DNA of 12,749 nt from an uncultured Cytophagaceae bacterium (GTDB lineage Bacteria; Bacteroidota; Bacteroidia; Cytophagales; Spirosomataceae): the NCBI GenBank assembly GCA_938008575.1, contig CALLKB010000196.1, forward strand, positions 1-12,749, written 5' to 3'. This document shows positions 1 to 6,483 of this stretch, piece by piece (within the stretch, counting starts at the first letter, position 1; each line of letters begins with the position of its first letter). The notes below the pieces were generated by a model. That model made no database searches. It was given only the letters and a program-made list of their open reading frames with translations, and was not told where the DNA came from. Both the position numbers and the translations under genes were made by a program.

Positions 1-557
1 ATCACCCCACTCCCAGCCATAATTTCAATTCGACTAGAAGCCTTTGCAACTAATTGGGCAATATTTTCAATTCCTTCCAGCGCCTTGTTCTTTTGGCCTG
101 AAGTTAAAATGCGTTGGAATTTCAATGCAATCAATTGCTCTAAAACGACTTCGGGCTCCCGACTCACATCGATTGCCCGGTGGCAAGTCAAGGGAAAATC
201 CCCTACCCTACTACGTAAATCCTGAAGAAACGCGACATCCAAATCGCCATTAGGCAGTAGCGCCCCAACGACCAATCCATGAACACCCGAACGAACAAGT
301 TCATCAGCCTCTTCAAGCATCGTTTGCTTCTCGTAAGCATCATAACAAAAATCACCACCCCGCGGTCGTAACATCGCATGAACCTCTAAACTCGTACCAG
401 CTAAAACTGCTCTAACCAGCCCAGCCGACGGAGTACATCCGCCATCATGTGGGGAAGCACATAACTCAACACGATCCGCACCTGCACGATCCGCCGCCAA
501 ACAGGATTCCAATGAATATGCACAAACTTCTACCGCGAGCCTCGAATTTCTTTTCAT
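1..557 (-). CDS. cutC: Copper homeostasis protein CutC (3' end outside window)
   Basis: I translated this gene from the minus strand. It starts at an ATG (557-555) and stays open to the left edge, giving 185 codons of a family that is usually about 240 residues. CutC proteins are cytosolic TIM-barrel proteins named for copper homeostasis; their biochemical role is still unsettled. Family motifs appear in order: LAVEVCAYSLES near the start, GADRVELC, HAMLRPRGGDFCY in the middle, LTCHRAIDV, then RILTSGQ and EIMAGSGV at the cut end. The C-terminal part of about 55 residues and the stop lie outside the window. The gene is divergent from the small acidic gene at 693. Its leader holds a tandem repeat, listed separately. 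No copper-export or copper-sensing gene is visible nearby, so the metal link rests only on the family name. Identification is strong; function is less certain. Confidence 0.93.
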   Translation of the reverse strand, partial: MKRNSRLAVEVCAYSLESCLAADRAGADRVELCASPHDGGCTPSAGLVRAVLAGTSLEVHAMLRPRGGDFCYDAYEKQTMLEEADELVRSGVHGLVVGALLPNGDLDVAFLQDLRSRVGDFPLTCHRAIDVSREPEVVLEQLIALKFQRILTSGQKNKALEGIENIAQLVAKASSRIEIMAGSGV

Positions 558-692
558 AAAAATAGGCCTAAATAGGCCGTTAAATAGCTTTTTTGATAAT
601 TAACGAAAATTTAAGAAATAAATCTTTTATAAATATTTTTTTATTTTACTTTTGCACACAGATCAAAATGAAATAATAAAATTACTTAAAAT
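558..692. promoter_or_regulatory. Divergent intergenic region, with a TAnnTTTG element for the acidic small gene
   Basis: This very AT-rich 135-base gap separates cutC (minus) from the small acidic gene (plus). On the plus strand TActTTTG at 647-654 fits the Bacteroidota -7 consensus TAnnTTTG and would give a leader of about 30 bases. No convincing -33 TTG lies at the usual distance; the upstream segment is mostly A and T. On the minus strand I find no good -7 element for cutC. Confidence 0.5.
560..587. repeat. Tandem 10-base-period repeat upstream of cutC
   Basis: AAATAGGCC occurs at 560-568 and again at 570-578, with a shorter AAATAG at 582-587. The full copies are exactly 10 bases apart, about one helical turn. 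TAGGCCTA at 563-570 is itself a palindrome, and GGCCTA (565-570) faces TAGGCC (573-578) as an inverted repeat. The block lies directly before the cutC start codon, so it falls in the cutC leader or promoter. An operator is possible; chance in AT-rich DNA is also possible. Confidence 0.45.
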
Positions 693-914
693 ATGTATTG
701 GACATTAGAACTTGCCTCCTACCTAGAAGATGCGCCTTGGCCAGCTTCCAAAGATGAATTAATCGACTTCGCGATCCGTACCGGATCTCCTTTAGAAGTT
801 GTTGAAAACTTACAAGAATTAGAAGACGATGGTCAACCCTTCGAAAGCATCGAAGAAATTTGGCCAGATTATCCGACAAAGGATGACTTCTTCTTCAACG
901 AAGACGAATATTAA
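693..914 (+). CDS. Small acidic DUF2795-like protein
   Basis: This gene encodes a 73-residue protein without a signal peptide or membrane segment, so it is probably cytosolic. It is strikingly acidic: 21 Asp/Glu against 3 Lys/Arg. The middle part, with KDELIDFAIRTGSPLEVVEN followed by a short acidic helix and IEEIWPDYP, resembles the DUF2795 pattern, a small helical domain of unknown function. The tail FFFNEDEY is aromatic and acidic. From memory, closely similar small proteins are common in Bacteroidota, which argues for a real conserved gene and against a chance reading frame. It has a plausible promoter at 647-654 and a hairpin terminator right after its stop, so it probably forms its own unit. 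Its stop is immediately followed by the opposing glpD stop. The charge suggests binding to a basic partner such as a nucleic-acid-binding protein; that is a guess. Confidence 0.88.
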   Translation: MYWTLELASYLEDAPWPASKDELIDFAIRTGSPLEVVENLQELEDDGQPFESIEEIWPDYPTKDDFFFNEDEY

Positions 915-2465
915 TTAAGAGGCGAAAGCCTCTTTTTTTATGGCCTTAATTTCATCGCTTAATTGCTGATCACGTAGCCCAAGACCCCAACGACGCATCA
1001 ACACATCCTCCCAGCATGTTGCCATTTCGTATTGCTTCAAGTAATCAATTTCTGAATGAATATAAGGCAAGTCTGGATGCAATAATTGGGTATCCCCTTG
1101 AAGCAAAGCAAAACTGTTTGAGCCATAGGTTTCCCACAAATGCTTTTGAGTAGATGCTGATAATGACAACGCAATAGCATCTCGCATAAATTGCTCGCGC
1201 AAAGATTCGTTACCGCCCGACAAAACATGATTGGCCGTCAAACAAGGTTTGGGAACTTGGTTTAACACCTCGCGTTCCAAAACGTCCATCGTATCAGCAG
1301 CCATCACGCGGTAGGTTGTCCATTTCCCTCCCATGATACTGACCAATTTACTCCGTCCATCCACTTCAACCTCGTGATCGCGCACCAAAGACTTTGTATC
1401 CGAATCCATCGCAGCATCTAAGGCCGCCTGTAACAAAGGCCTTTGGCCCACAAAAGTTGACGTCACATCGGACCGAGAGGCTTTTCCCGTCGCATATCGA
1501 TTAAAATAATCGAGCAGGTAATCGATTTCCTCCGACAAAATTGGCGGGTTTTCACGTAAGGTATCAGGCTCGTCGGTGGTTCCCACCAACACATAGTTTC
1601 GCCATGGAATCACAAAAATCACCCGACCATCATCTGTTTTTGGAATCAATAAGGCTGTTTTACCAGGCCAAAAAGTTGCCGGTAACACAATATGTGCACC
1701 CCGACTCACCTTCATGCGAGGTTTCAATTTCGGATTCGCCATCGCACGAATCGCATCCGTAAAGGGACCTGTCGCATTGACAACGGCCTTCACGGCTACT
1801 TGATAAGCTTCCCCAGAAATAACATCCTGAAAGCAAACCTCCTTAACTTTTAAACTTTTGGGAGAATGCACAAAGCTTGTAAGTTCCGCATAGTTCAACA
1901 CACACGCGCCTGCCGCTTCCGCGGATTGAAGAATTGCTAACGCATAACGCGCATCATTCAATTGGCCATCATAATACAATACGCCTCCACGCACATGCTC
2001 CAACGAAATGGCAGGACTTAATTCGCGCATTTGTTTGGGACCTAAACCTCGGCTAGGTTCCAAATTTGTATGGCCGGCGATGCGATCGTATAACCACATC
2101 CCAATGCGATAATACACGCGATCAAACCAAGTATAACAAGGAGTTAATAAAGCTAATGGATGGGCCAAAAAGGGCGCATTTTGCAATAAAATCTTACGTT
2201 CATGCAAGGCTTTGTACACCATTTTAAATTGTTGCCAATCCAATTTTTTGACAGCTTGTTCTAGGTAACGAACGCCGCCATGTACCAACTTCGTTGATTT
2301 GGAGGAAGTTTGCGATGCAAAATCACCTTTTTCGATCAATAGCACTCGGAAACCGCGCAATGTAGCATCCAATGCTACGCCTGCACCCGTCGCGCCACCT
2401 CCGATGACACACAAATCAAAAGGCTCTGATAATTTCTTTATTTGGTCCGCGCGATTAAAGGCCAT
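915..2465 (-). CDS. glpD: Aerobic glycerol-3-phosphate dehydrogenase (FAD-dependent)
   Basis: This 516-residue protein matches the GlpD/GlpA family in length and layout. The enzyme oxidises sn-glycerol 3-phosphate to dihydroxyacetone phosphate and passes electrons through FAD to the quinone pool, as a peripheral protein on the inner face of the membrane. The N-terminus has the dinucleotide-binding motif VIGGGATGAG at residues 20-29, followed by LLIEKGDFAS with the acidic residue expected to hold the ADP ribose (Glu45). The family signature TSSKSTKLVHGGVRYLE follows at residues 53-69. VGTTDEP occurs in the middle, and GGKWTTYRVMA precedes the C-terminal helical domain. No glycerol kinase or facilitator gene is nearby, so it appears to be a stand-alone gene. 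The start at 2465 fits the usual distance to the FAD motif. The last six codons form the terminator hairpin of the convergent gene. Confidence 0.95.
   Translation of the reverse strand: MAFNRADQIKKLSEPFDLCVIGGGATGAGVALDATLRGFRVLLIEKGDFASQTSSKSTKLVHGGVRYLEQAVKKLDWQQFKMVYKALHERKILLQNAPFLAHPLALLTPCYTWFDRVYYRIGMWLYDRIAGHTNLEPSRGLGPKQMRELSPAISLEHVRGGVLYYDGQLNDARYALAILQSAEAAGACVLNYAELTSFVHSPKSLKVKEVCFQDVISGEAYQVAVKAVVNATGPFTDAIRAMANPKLKPRMKVSRGAHIVLPATFWPGKTALLIPKTDDGRVIFVIPWRNYVLVGTTDEPDTLRENPPILSEEIDYLLDYFNRYATGKASRSDVTSTFVGQRPLLQAALDAAMDSDTKSLVRDHEVEVDGRSKLVSIMGGKWTTYRVMAADTMDVLEREVLNQVPKPCLTANHVLSGGNESLREQFMRDAIALSLSASTQKHLWETYGSNSFALLQGDTQLLHPDLPYIHSEIDYLKQYEMATCWEDVLMRRWGLGLRDQQLSDEIKAIKKEAFAS
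917..939 (+). terminator. Intrinsic terminator of the small acidic gene, inside the glpD 3' end
   Basis: A perfect 7-base-pair stem (917-923 with 928-934) closes a GAAA tetraloop and runs into a T tract (933-939). It begins three bases after the small gene's stop. On the opposite strand the same bases encode the last residues of GlpD. The minus-strand reading lacks a good T tract, so I call it for the plus strand. Confidence 0.85.
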
Positions 2466-2555
2466 CCGATTAATGAGGTTTACAAAGGATAAGGTACGAT
2501 TTACTTCAATTTACTCAACAAATTCTAAAATAAAACGCAAAAGATTCATTTAAAA
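2466..2555 (-). promoter_or_regulatory. Upstream region of glpD, no clear promoter
   Basis: On the minus strand I find only off-consensus -7 candidates. Two have three bases instead of two between TA and TTTG (TAtccTTTG at about 2482-2490 and TAgaaTTTG at 2519-2527). Either might serve, but neither is convincing. Confidence 0.25.
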
Positions 2556-2587
2556 TTGATAAAAATAGAAGAGATTTTATAATTTTG
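2556..2587 (+). promoter_or_regulatory. Bacteroidota-type promoter of the TPR gene
   Basis: A -33 TTG at 2556-2558 is followed, after 21 bases, by TAatTTTG at 2580-2587. This fits the Bacteroidota sigma-factor consensus TTG-N(19-23)-TAnnTTTG. Transcription would start near 2594, giving a leader of about 45 bases. It is the best promoter match in the window. Confidence 0.7.
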
Positions 2588-2592
2588 CAGTC

Positions 2593-2618
2593 CTTTGGCT
2601 AGCAACATATAGTCAAAG
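2593..2618 (+). other. Hairpin in the 5' leader of the TPR gene
   Basis: CTTTGGCTA (2593-2601) pairs with TAGTCAAAG (2610-2618) to give a 9-base-pair stem with one G-T wobble and an 8-base loop. It lies at the predicted transcript start, so it could protect the 5' end. No riboswitch class is recognised. Confidence 0.4.
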
Positions 2619-2638
2619 TATCAAAGCATTATAATTTT

Positions 2639-3319
2639 ATGGCAAAGAAGAAAGACGTTAACGAATCCATTGAAATCATTGAAAGCCCAGAAGCTTTTCA
2701 ACAAGAAATAGTGAAAGTATCTGGATTTTTCGATCAAAATAAATCATCAATTGTGGGCACTGCAGTGGTTGCGGTAGCAATTATCGTGGGGTACTTTGGT
2801 TTCCAATGGTACCAAAACACACAAGATGCTGAAGGTGAGAAGAAATTATACAAAGCGGTTTACGCATTTGAATCAGATTCATTAGCAGCAGCTTCGAAAG
2901 ACTTGGCGAAAGTTTCGGATGAATTTGGTGGCAACACACAAAATTTAGCTGACTTGTATTTGGGTATTACTTTGTTGAAACAAGGTAAATACGATAACGC
3001 AATCGAGAAATTGAAAAATTTCAGCAGCGGCGATTTATTAGTTCAAGCGCGTGCGTATTCGTTAATTGGTGATGCATATTCTGAAAAGAAATCCTATGCT
3101 GAGGCAATCGAATATTATACAAAAGCAGCTGATTACAAATCAAACAAGTTCTTTTCGCCAGGTTATTTGTTGAAACTTGCTAACGCATACGAAGCAAATA
3201 AACAATCGAAAGAGGCATTGGATACTTACACAGCAATCACGGAAAAATATCCAGAAGCTGCTGAAGCAATTCCAGCGAAGAAATATAAAGCGCTACTAGA
3301 AAGCTCTATCTCTGAATAA
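2639..3319 (+). CDS. Membrane-anchored tetratricopeptide repeat protein (YfgM-like)
   Basis: This is a 226-residue protein. A charged N-terminal stretch (residues 1-36) precedes a single hydrophobic segment at about 38-57 that ends in FGFQWYQ. No signal-peptidase site is seen, so this is probably a membrane anchor with the C-terminal part in the periplasm. The rest is helical with about three TPR-like units near residues 102-133, 135-168 and 174-207, for example DLYLGITLLKQGKYDNAIEK and AYSLIGDAYSEKKSYAEAIE. The arrangement resembles YfgM of Proteobacteria, which works with the SecYEG translocon and periplasmic chaperones; whether that role applies here is inference. It has its own promoter upstream and a strong hairpin downstream, so it is probably partly uncoupled from ribH, which lies 72 bases away. 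Confidence 0.85.
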   Translation: MAKKKDVNESIEIIESPEAFQQEIVKVSGFFDQNKSSIVGTAVVAVAIIVGYFGFQWYQNTQDAEGEKKLYKAVYAFESDSLAAASKDLAKVSDEFGGNTQNLADLYLGITLLKQGKYDNAIEKLKNFSSGDLLVQARAYSLIGDAYSEKKSYAEAIEYYTKAADYKSNKFFSPGYLLKLANAYEANKQSKEALDTYTAITEKYPEAAEAIPAKKYKALLESSISE

Positions 3320-3336
3320 TAAAGTTTACGAAATTG

Positions 3337-3376
3337 TCATGAGGGGATAAGAGCATCAGCTTTTATCCCCTCTTGA
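3337..3376 (+). terminator. Strong hairpin between the TPR gene and ribH
   Basis: A 14-base-pair stem (3341-3354 with 3359-3372, one G-T wobble) closes an ATCA tetraloop. A T-T mismatch and three more pairs extend it to 3337 and 3376. The stem is GC-rich in its outer half (GGGG/CCCC). The bases that follow, TTGATTTA, are a poor T tract. It could be a weak or partial terminator, an mRNA-stabilising 3' end for the TPR transcript, or a structure controlling ribH, whose start lies 15 bases downstream. Confidence 0.6.
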
Positions 3377-3391
3377 TTTAGCCCCATCACC

Positions 3392-3871
3392 ATGTCAACT
3401 GCCTTAAAAAACTTAAGTGATTTTAGTACTGCCAACTTGCCGGATGTTTCCCAAAAGCGATTCGCTATTGTAGTCGCAGAATGGAACACAGAAGTCACGG
3501 GCGCCTTATATACAGGAGCTTACGACACATTGTTGAAATATGGCGCACAAGAATCAAACATCGTCAGCGTTCAAGTTCCAGGCAGTTTTGAATTAAGCTT
3601 AGGGGCTCAAAAGATGGCTGAGAAAGCAGACATCGATGCGGTGATTTGTTTAGGCTGTGTCATTCAAGGCGAAACACGTCACTTCGACTTCATCTGTCAA
3701 GCCGTAGCTGATGGCATTACAAATGTGAGTTTAAAATACAATAAACCGGTTATTTTTGGCGTATTAACCCCAAACAACCAAGAACAAGCCATGGATCGCG
3801 CAGGCGGCAAACATGGTAACAAAGGAGATGAGGCAGCCATTACTGCCATTAAAATGTTAGCAATAAATTAA
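3392..3871 (+). CDS. ribH: 6,7-dimethyl-8-ribityllumazine synthase
   Basis: This 159-residue protein has normal length for the family. It condenses 5-amino-6-ribitylamino-uracil with 3,4-dihydroxy-2-butanone 4-phosphate to form 6,7-dimethyl-8-ribityllumazine, the penultimate step to riboflavin. It usually assembles into pentamers or 60-mer shells in the cytosol. Visible motifs are FAIVVAEWN (residues 24-32, substrate pocket), VPGSFELSLGAQ (62-73), GCVIQGETRHFDF (88-100, with the catalytic His97), KPVIFGVLTPNN (118-129) and RAGGKHGNKGDEAA (136-149, phosphate-binding region). No FMN riboswitch is seen upstream; only the hairpin at 3337-3376 lies there. lysC follows after 11 bases. No other riboflavin gene is in the window, so the pathway is scattered, and ribH is grouped with unrelated housekeeping genes. 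No Shine-Dalgarno sequence precedes the ATG. Confidence 0.96.
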   Translation: MSTALKNLSDFSTANLPDVSQKRFAIVVAEWNTEVTGALYTGAYDTLLKYGAQESNIVSVQVPGSFELSLGAQKMAEKADIDAVICLGCVIQGETRHFDFICQAVADGITNVSLKYNKPVIFGVLTPNNQEQAMDRAGGKHGNKGDEAAITAIKMLAIN

Positions 3872-3882
3872 GATATACTATT

Positions 3883-5202
3883 ATGCAAGTTTGGAAATTT
3901 GGCGGCACATCCGTGGGAAAGCCAGAAAGAATGCAATCAATTCGTCAACTCATCACAGAGGACGGAAAACCTAAAATTGTTGTTTTATCAGCTTTGTCGG
4001 GTAGCACGAATGCATTGTTATCCATTTCAGAATCATTAATCGCACAAAATCAAGCGGAGGCGAAAACCAAAGCGTCAGAATTGCGTGCGCATTACGATGC
4101 CTTTTTAACCGAGCTTTACCAAACGCCTGCGGGTCTTGCGAAAGGTCAAGCAATCGTTACGAAAGAATTTACGTTCATCGAAAGCCTCATCGCTACGGTA
4201 CCATATACCGTGAAACAAGAGAAGGAAATGGTCGCTTTGGGCGAATTGTTATCGACTCAAATTTTCGAAGCCTATTTGCAAGAAGAAGGGGTAAATTCAG
4301 CTTTACTACCAGCTTTAGATTTTATGGTGATCGATGAAGACAATGAGCCAATCATGGCTGAAATCGAAACGAAATTAGCAGCAACCTTAGCTCCTGTAAA
4401 AGACAAGCAAATCTTCATCACACAAGGTTTCATTTGCCGCAATCCAGCGGGCGAAGTTGACAATTTGAAACGTGGAGGTTCTGATTACACAGCTTCATTA
4501 ATTGGTGGTGCTATTCAAGCCGAAGAAATTCAAATCTGGACGGACATCGACGGAATGCACAACAATGATCCGCGCATCGTGAAAAACACCTTCCCGATTC
4601 GTGAATTATCATTCGCAGAGGCAGCGGAATTAGCCTACTTTGGCGCAAAGATTTTGCACCCAAGCACAATTACGCCAGCGAAAATCAAAGGTGTTCCTGT
4701 TCGTTTGAAAAACACGATGGAGCCGAGTGCCTTTGGTACCTTGATTTCGGAAAAATCGACGGATGTGGAAATCAAAGCCATCGCTGCCAAAGACAATATC
4801 ACGGCCATTTACATTCACTCGACTCGGATGTTAAATGCCTATGGATTCTTGAAGCGTGTGTTTGAGATTTTCGAAAAATACAAAACTCCCGTGGACATGA
4901 TCACAACATCCGAAGTTTCGGTTTCGGTAACGATTGATCAAACAGCGAATTTGGACGCCATCATGCGTGAATTGCGTGAATTTGCCGAGTTAGAAGATCC
5001 TGATAAAGACCAAGTAATTATCTGCATTGTGGGTAATTTCTGGGCGGATAAAGAGGGTATTGCGATCAAGGTTTTAGATGCCATCAAAAACATTCCAATT
5101 CGCATGATCTCCTACGGAGCTTCTGAACACAACATCTCACTTTTGGTTGATGCCAAACATAAAAATGATGCATTAAACGCATTGAACGAAGGACTTTTCT
5201 AA
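3883..5202 (+). CDS. lysC: Aspartate kinase (monofunctional)
   Basis: This 439-residue protein is an aspartokinase, which phosphorylates L-aspartate with ATP in the first step towards lysine, threonine, methionine and diaminopimelate for the cell wall. The amino-acid kinase domain opens with VWKFGGTSVGKPERM (residues 3-17). It carries the loop KRGGSDYTASLIGGA (196-210) and the nucleotide-binding stretch WTDIDGMHNNDPRIV (219-233). Two ACT-type regulatory regions follow from about residue 300, including PVDMITTSEVSVSVTID (336-352), the pattern typical of lysine-sensitive enzymes. No homoserine dehydrogenase domain is attached, so it is not a ThrA-type fusion. It lies 11 bases after ribH and 9 bases before serS, so co-transcription is likely. 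Feedback by lysine is inferred from family membership. Confidence 0.95.
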   Translation: MQVWKFGGTSVGKPERMQSIRQLITEDGKPKIVVLSALSGSTNALLSISESLIAQNQAEAKTKASELRAHYDAFLTELYQTPAGLAKGQAIVTKEFTFIESLIATVPYTVKQEKEMVALGELLSTQIFEAYLQEEGVNSALLPALDFMVIDEDNEPIMAEIETKLAATLAPVKDKQIFITQGFICRNPAGEVDNLKRGGSDYTASLIGGAIQAEEIQIWTDIDGMHNNDPRIVKNTFPIRELSFAEAAELAYFGAKILHPSTITPAKIKGVPVRLKNTMEPSAFGTLISEKSTDVEIKAIAAKDNITAIYIHSTRMLNAYGFLKRVFEIFEKYKTPVDMITTSEVSVSVTIDQTANLDAIMRELREFAELEDPDKDQVIICIVGNFWADKEGIAIKVLDAIKNIPIRMISYGASEHNISLLVDAKHKNDALNALNEGLF

Positions 5203-5211
5203 ACGAACGCC

Positions 5212-6483
5212 ATGTTAACGATTCCATTTATCCGTACAAATACGGAACTTACGATTGCCGGTTTAACGAAAAAACACGTAGCTAATGCTGCTGAAATTGT
5301 GAACCAACTCATCGCGATGGACGACAAACGGAAGTCCTTGCTCCAACAAGCAGAACAGGCTTTGGAAAAATCCAATGCCGCTGCCAAGGAAATCGGGGCG
5401 TTGATGCAATCAGGCCAGAAAGAATTAGCCGAAGGCAAGCGTGCAGAAACTGCCGCGCTAAAAGGTGATATCAAAGTCATGGAAGAAGCGGCGCGTGTCG
5501 CGGAGAAAGAATTAACCGACTTACTCGTTACGCTTCCGAACCTTCCACACAGTTCTGTTCCGGAAGGAAAAGTTGCGGAAGACAATGAAGTGGTTTTAAA
5601 CTGGGGAACTATCCCAACCTTAAACGAAGGTGCCAAACCCCACTGGGATTTGATCAAAGATTATGACATCATCGACTTTGATTTAGGTAATAAAATTACG
5701 GGTGCAGGATTTCCGGTATATAAAGGGAAAGGAGCTCGTTTGCAGCGTGCATTGATCAACTTCTTCCTAGATGAAGCAATCAAGGCTGGCTATTACGAAA
5801 TTCAACCTCCTATCTTGATCAACGAAGATTCAGGATTTGGTACGGGCCAATTGCCTGATAAAGAAGGTCAAATGTATGTAACCCAAGCAGAAGGATTGTA
5901 TTTAATCCCAACGGCTGAGGTACCTATTACCAACTTGTACCGTGACGTGATTGTCAACGAGAAAGAATTACCCATCAAAAACGTAGGCCATACGCCATGT
6001 TTCCGTCGGGAAGCGGGCTCTTGGGGCGCACACGTACGTGGCTTGAATCGCTTACATCAATTCGACAAAATCGAAATTGTACAGATTCAAAAACCGGAAA
6101 ATTCATACGCTGCCTTAGAAGAAATGTCCTTGCATGTGCAAAGCATTCTACAAAAATTAGAATTGCCTTACCGTGTCTTAAGACTATGTGGTGGTGATAT
6201 GGGCTTTACATCTGCGTTGACCTACGACATGGAAGTATGGTCGGCGGCACAAGGAAGATGGCTAGAAGTGAGTTCGGTTTCCAACTTTGAAACGTACCAA
6301 GCAAATCGCTTGAAATTGCGTACGAAGATCGAGGGAAAATCAATTCTATGTCATACCTTGAACGGATCAGCATTAGCATTGCCTCGTATCGTGGCTGCTA
6401 TTTTGGAAAATAACCAAGGACGAGATGGCATTAAGATTCCAGCTGTTTTGGTTCCTTATACGGGCTATACGCACATCAACTAG
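5212..6483 (+). CDS. serS: Seryl-tRNA synthetase
   Basis: This 423-residue cytosolic class II synthetase attaches serine to tRNA-Ser, and to tRNA-Sec where present. Residues from about 25 to 110 are rich in Lys, Glu and Ala and form the long antiparallel coiled-coil arm that reads the tRNA-Ser variable loop. The catalytic core shows the serine-binding TAE (234-236), motif 2 FRREAGSWG (264-272) and motif 3 NGSALALPR (384-392), which contains the class-defining arginine. The start at 5212 begins MLTIPFIRTN, placing the arm at its normal distance; the usual LDIKFIREN opening is thus slightly varied. It is the last gene of the ribH-lysC-serS group. Its TAG stop overlaps the TAG stop of the opposing response regulator in a shared CTAG. 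No T-box leader is present, as expected for this phylum. Confidence 0.97.
   Translation: MLTIPFIRTNTELTIAGLTKKHVANAAEIVNQLIAMDDKRKSLLQQAEQALEKSNAAAKEIGALMQSGQKELAEGKRAETAALKGDIKVMEEAARVAEKELTDLLVTLPNLPHSSVPEGKVAEDNEVVLNWGTIPTLNEGAKPHWDLIKDYDIIDFDLGNKITGAGFPVYKGKGARLQRALINFFLDEAIKAGYYEIQPPILINEDSGFGTGQLPDKEGQMYVTQAEGLYLIPTAEVPITNLYRDVIVNEKELPIKNVGHTPCFRREAGSWGAHVRGLNRLHQFDKIEIVQIQKPENSYAALEEMSLHVQSILQKLELPYRVLRLCGGDMGFTSALTYDMEVWSAAQGRWLEVSSVSNFETYQANRLKLRTKIEGKSILCHTLNGSALALPRIVAAILENNQGRDGIKIPAVLVPYTGYTHIN

Noticed and set aside
44..253. 69-codon plus-strand open frame at the left edge
   Set aside because: It is antisense to cutC, whose motifs are clear on the other strand.
560..592. Start of a CRISPR-like array at the cutC repeat
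   Set aside because: The repeats are 9 bases with a 10-base period and no spacers, so they cannot be an array.
682..879. 65-codon minus-strand open frame over the small acidic gene
   Set aside because: It is a basic shadow of the acidic protein's codons; the plus-strand protein matches a DUF2795-like pattern and has a promoter and terminator.
1037..1228. 63-codon minus-strand frame inside glpD, and similar short frames within lysC and the kinase gene
   Set aside because: All lie in alternative frames of genes with full family motifs; none shows a motif, a promoter or a plausible start context.
3320..3391. FMN riboswitch upstream of ribH
   Set aside because: The gap holds one simple hairpin in 72 bases; it lacks the multi-helix junction and conserved blocks of that riboswitch.
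5199..5657. 152-codon minus-strand open frame antisense to the serS 5' end
   Set aside because: It is Ser/Ala-rich with no family motif and lies fully under the well-supported serS coiled-coil region, whose codon pattern keeps the antisense frame open.
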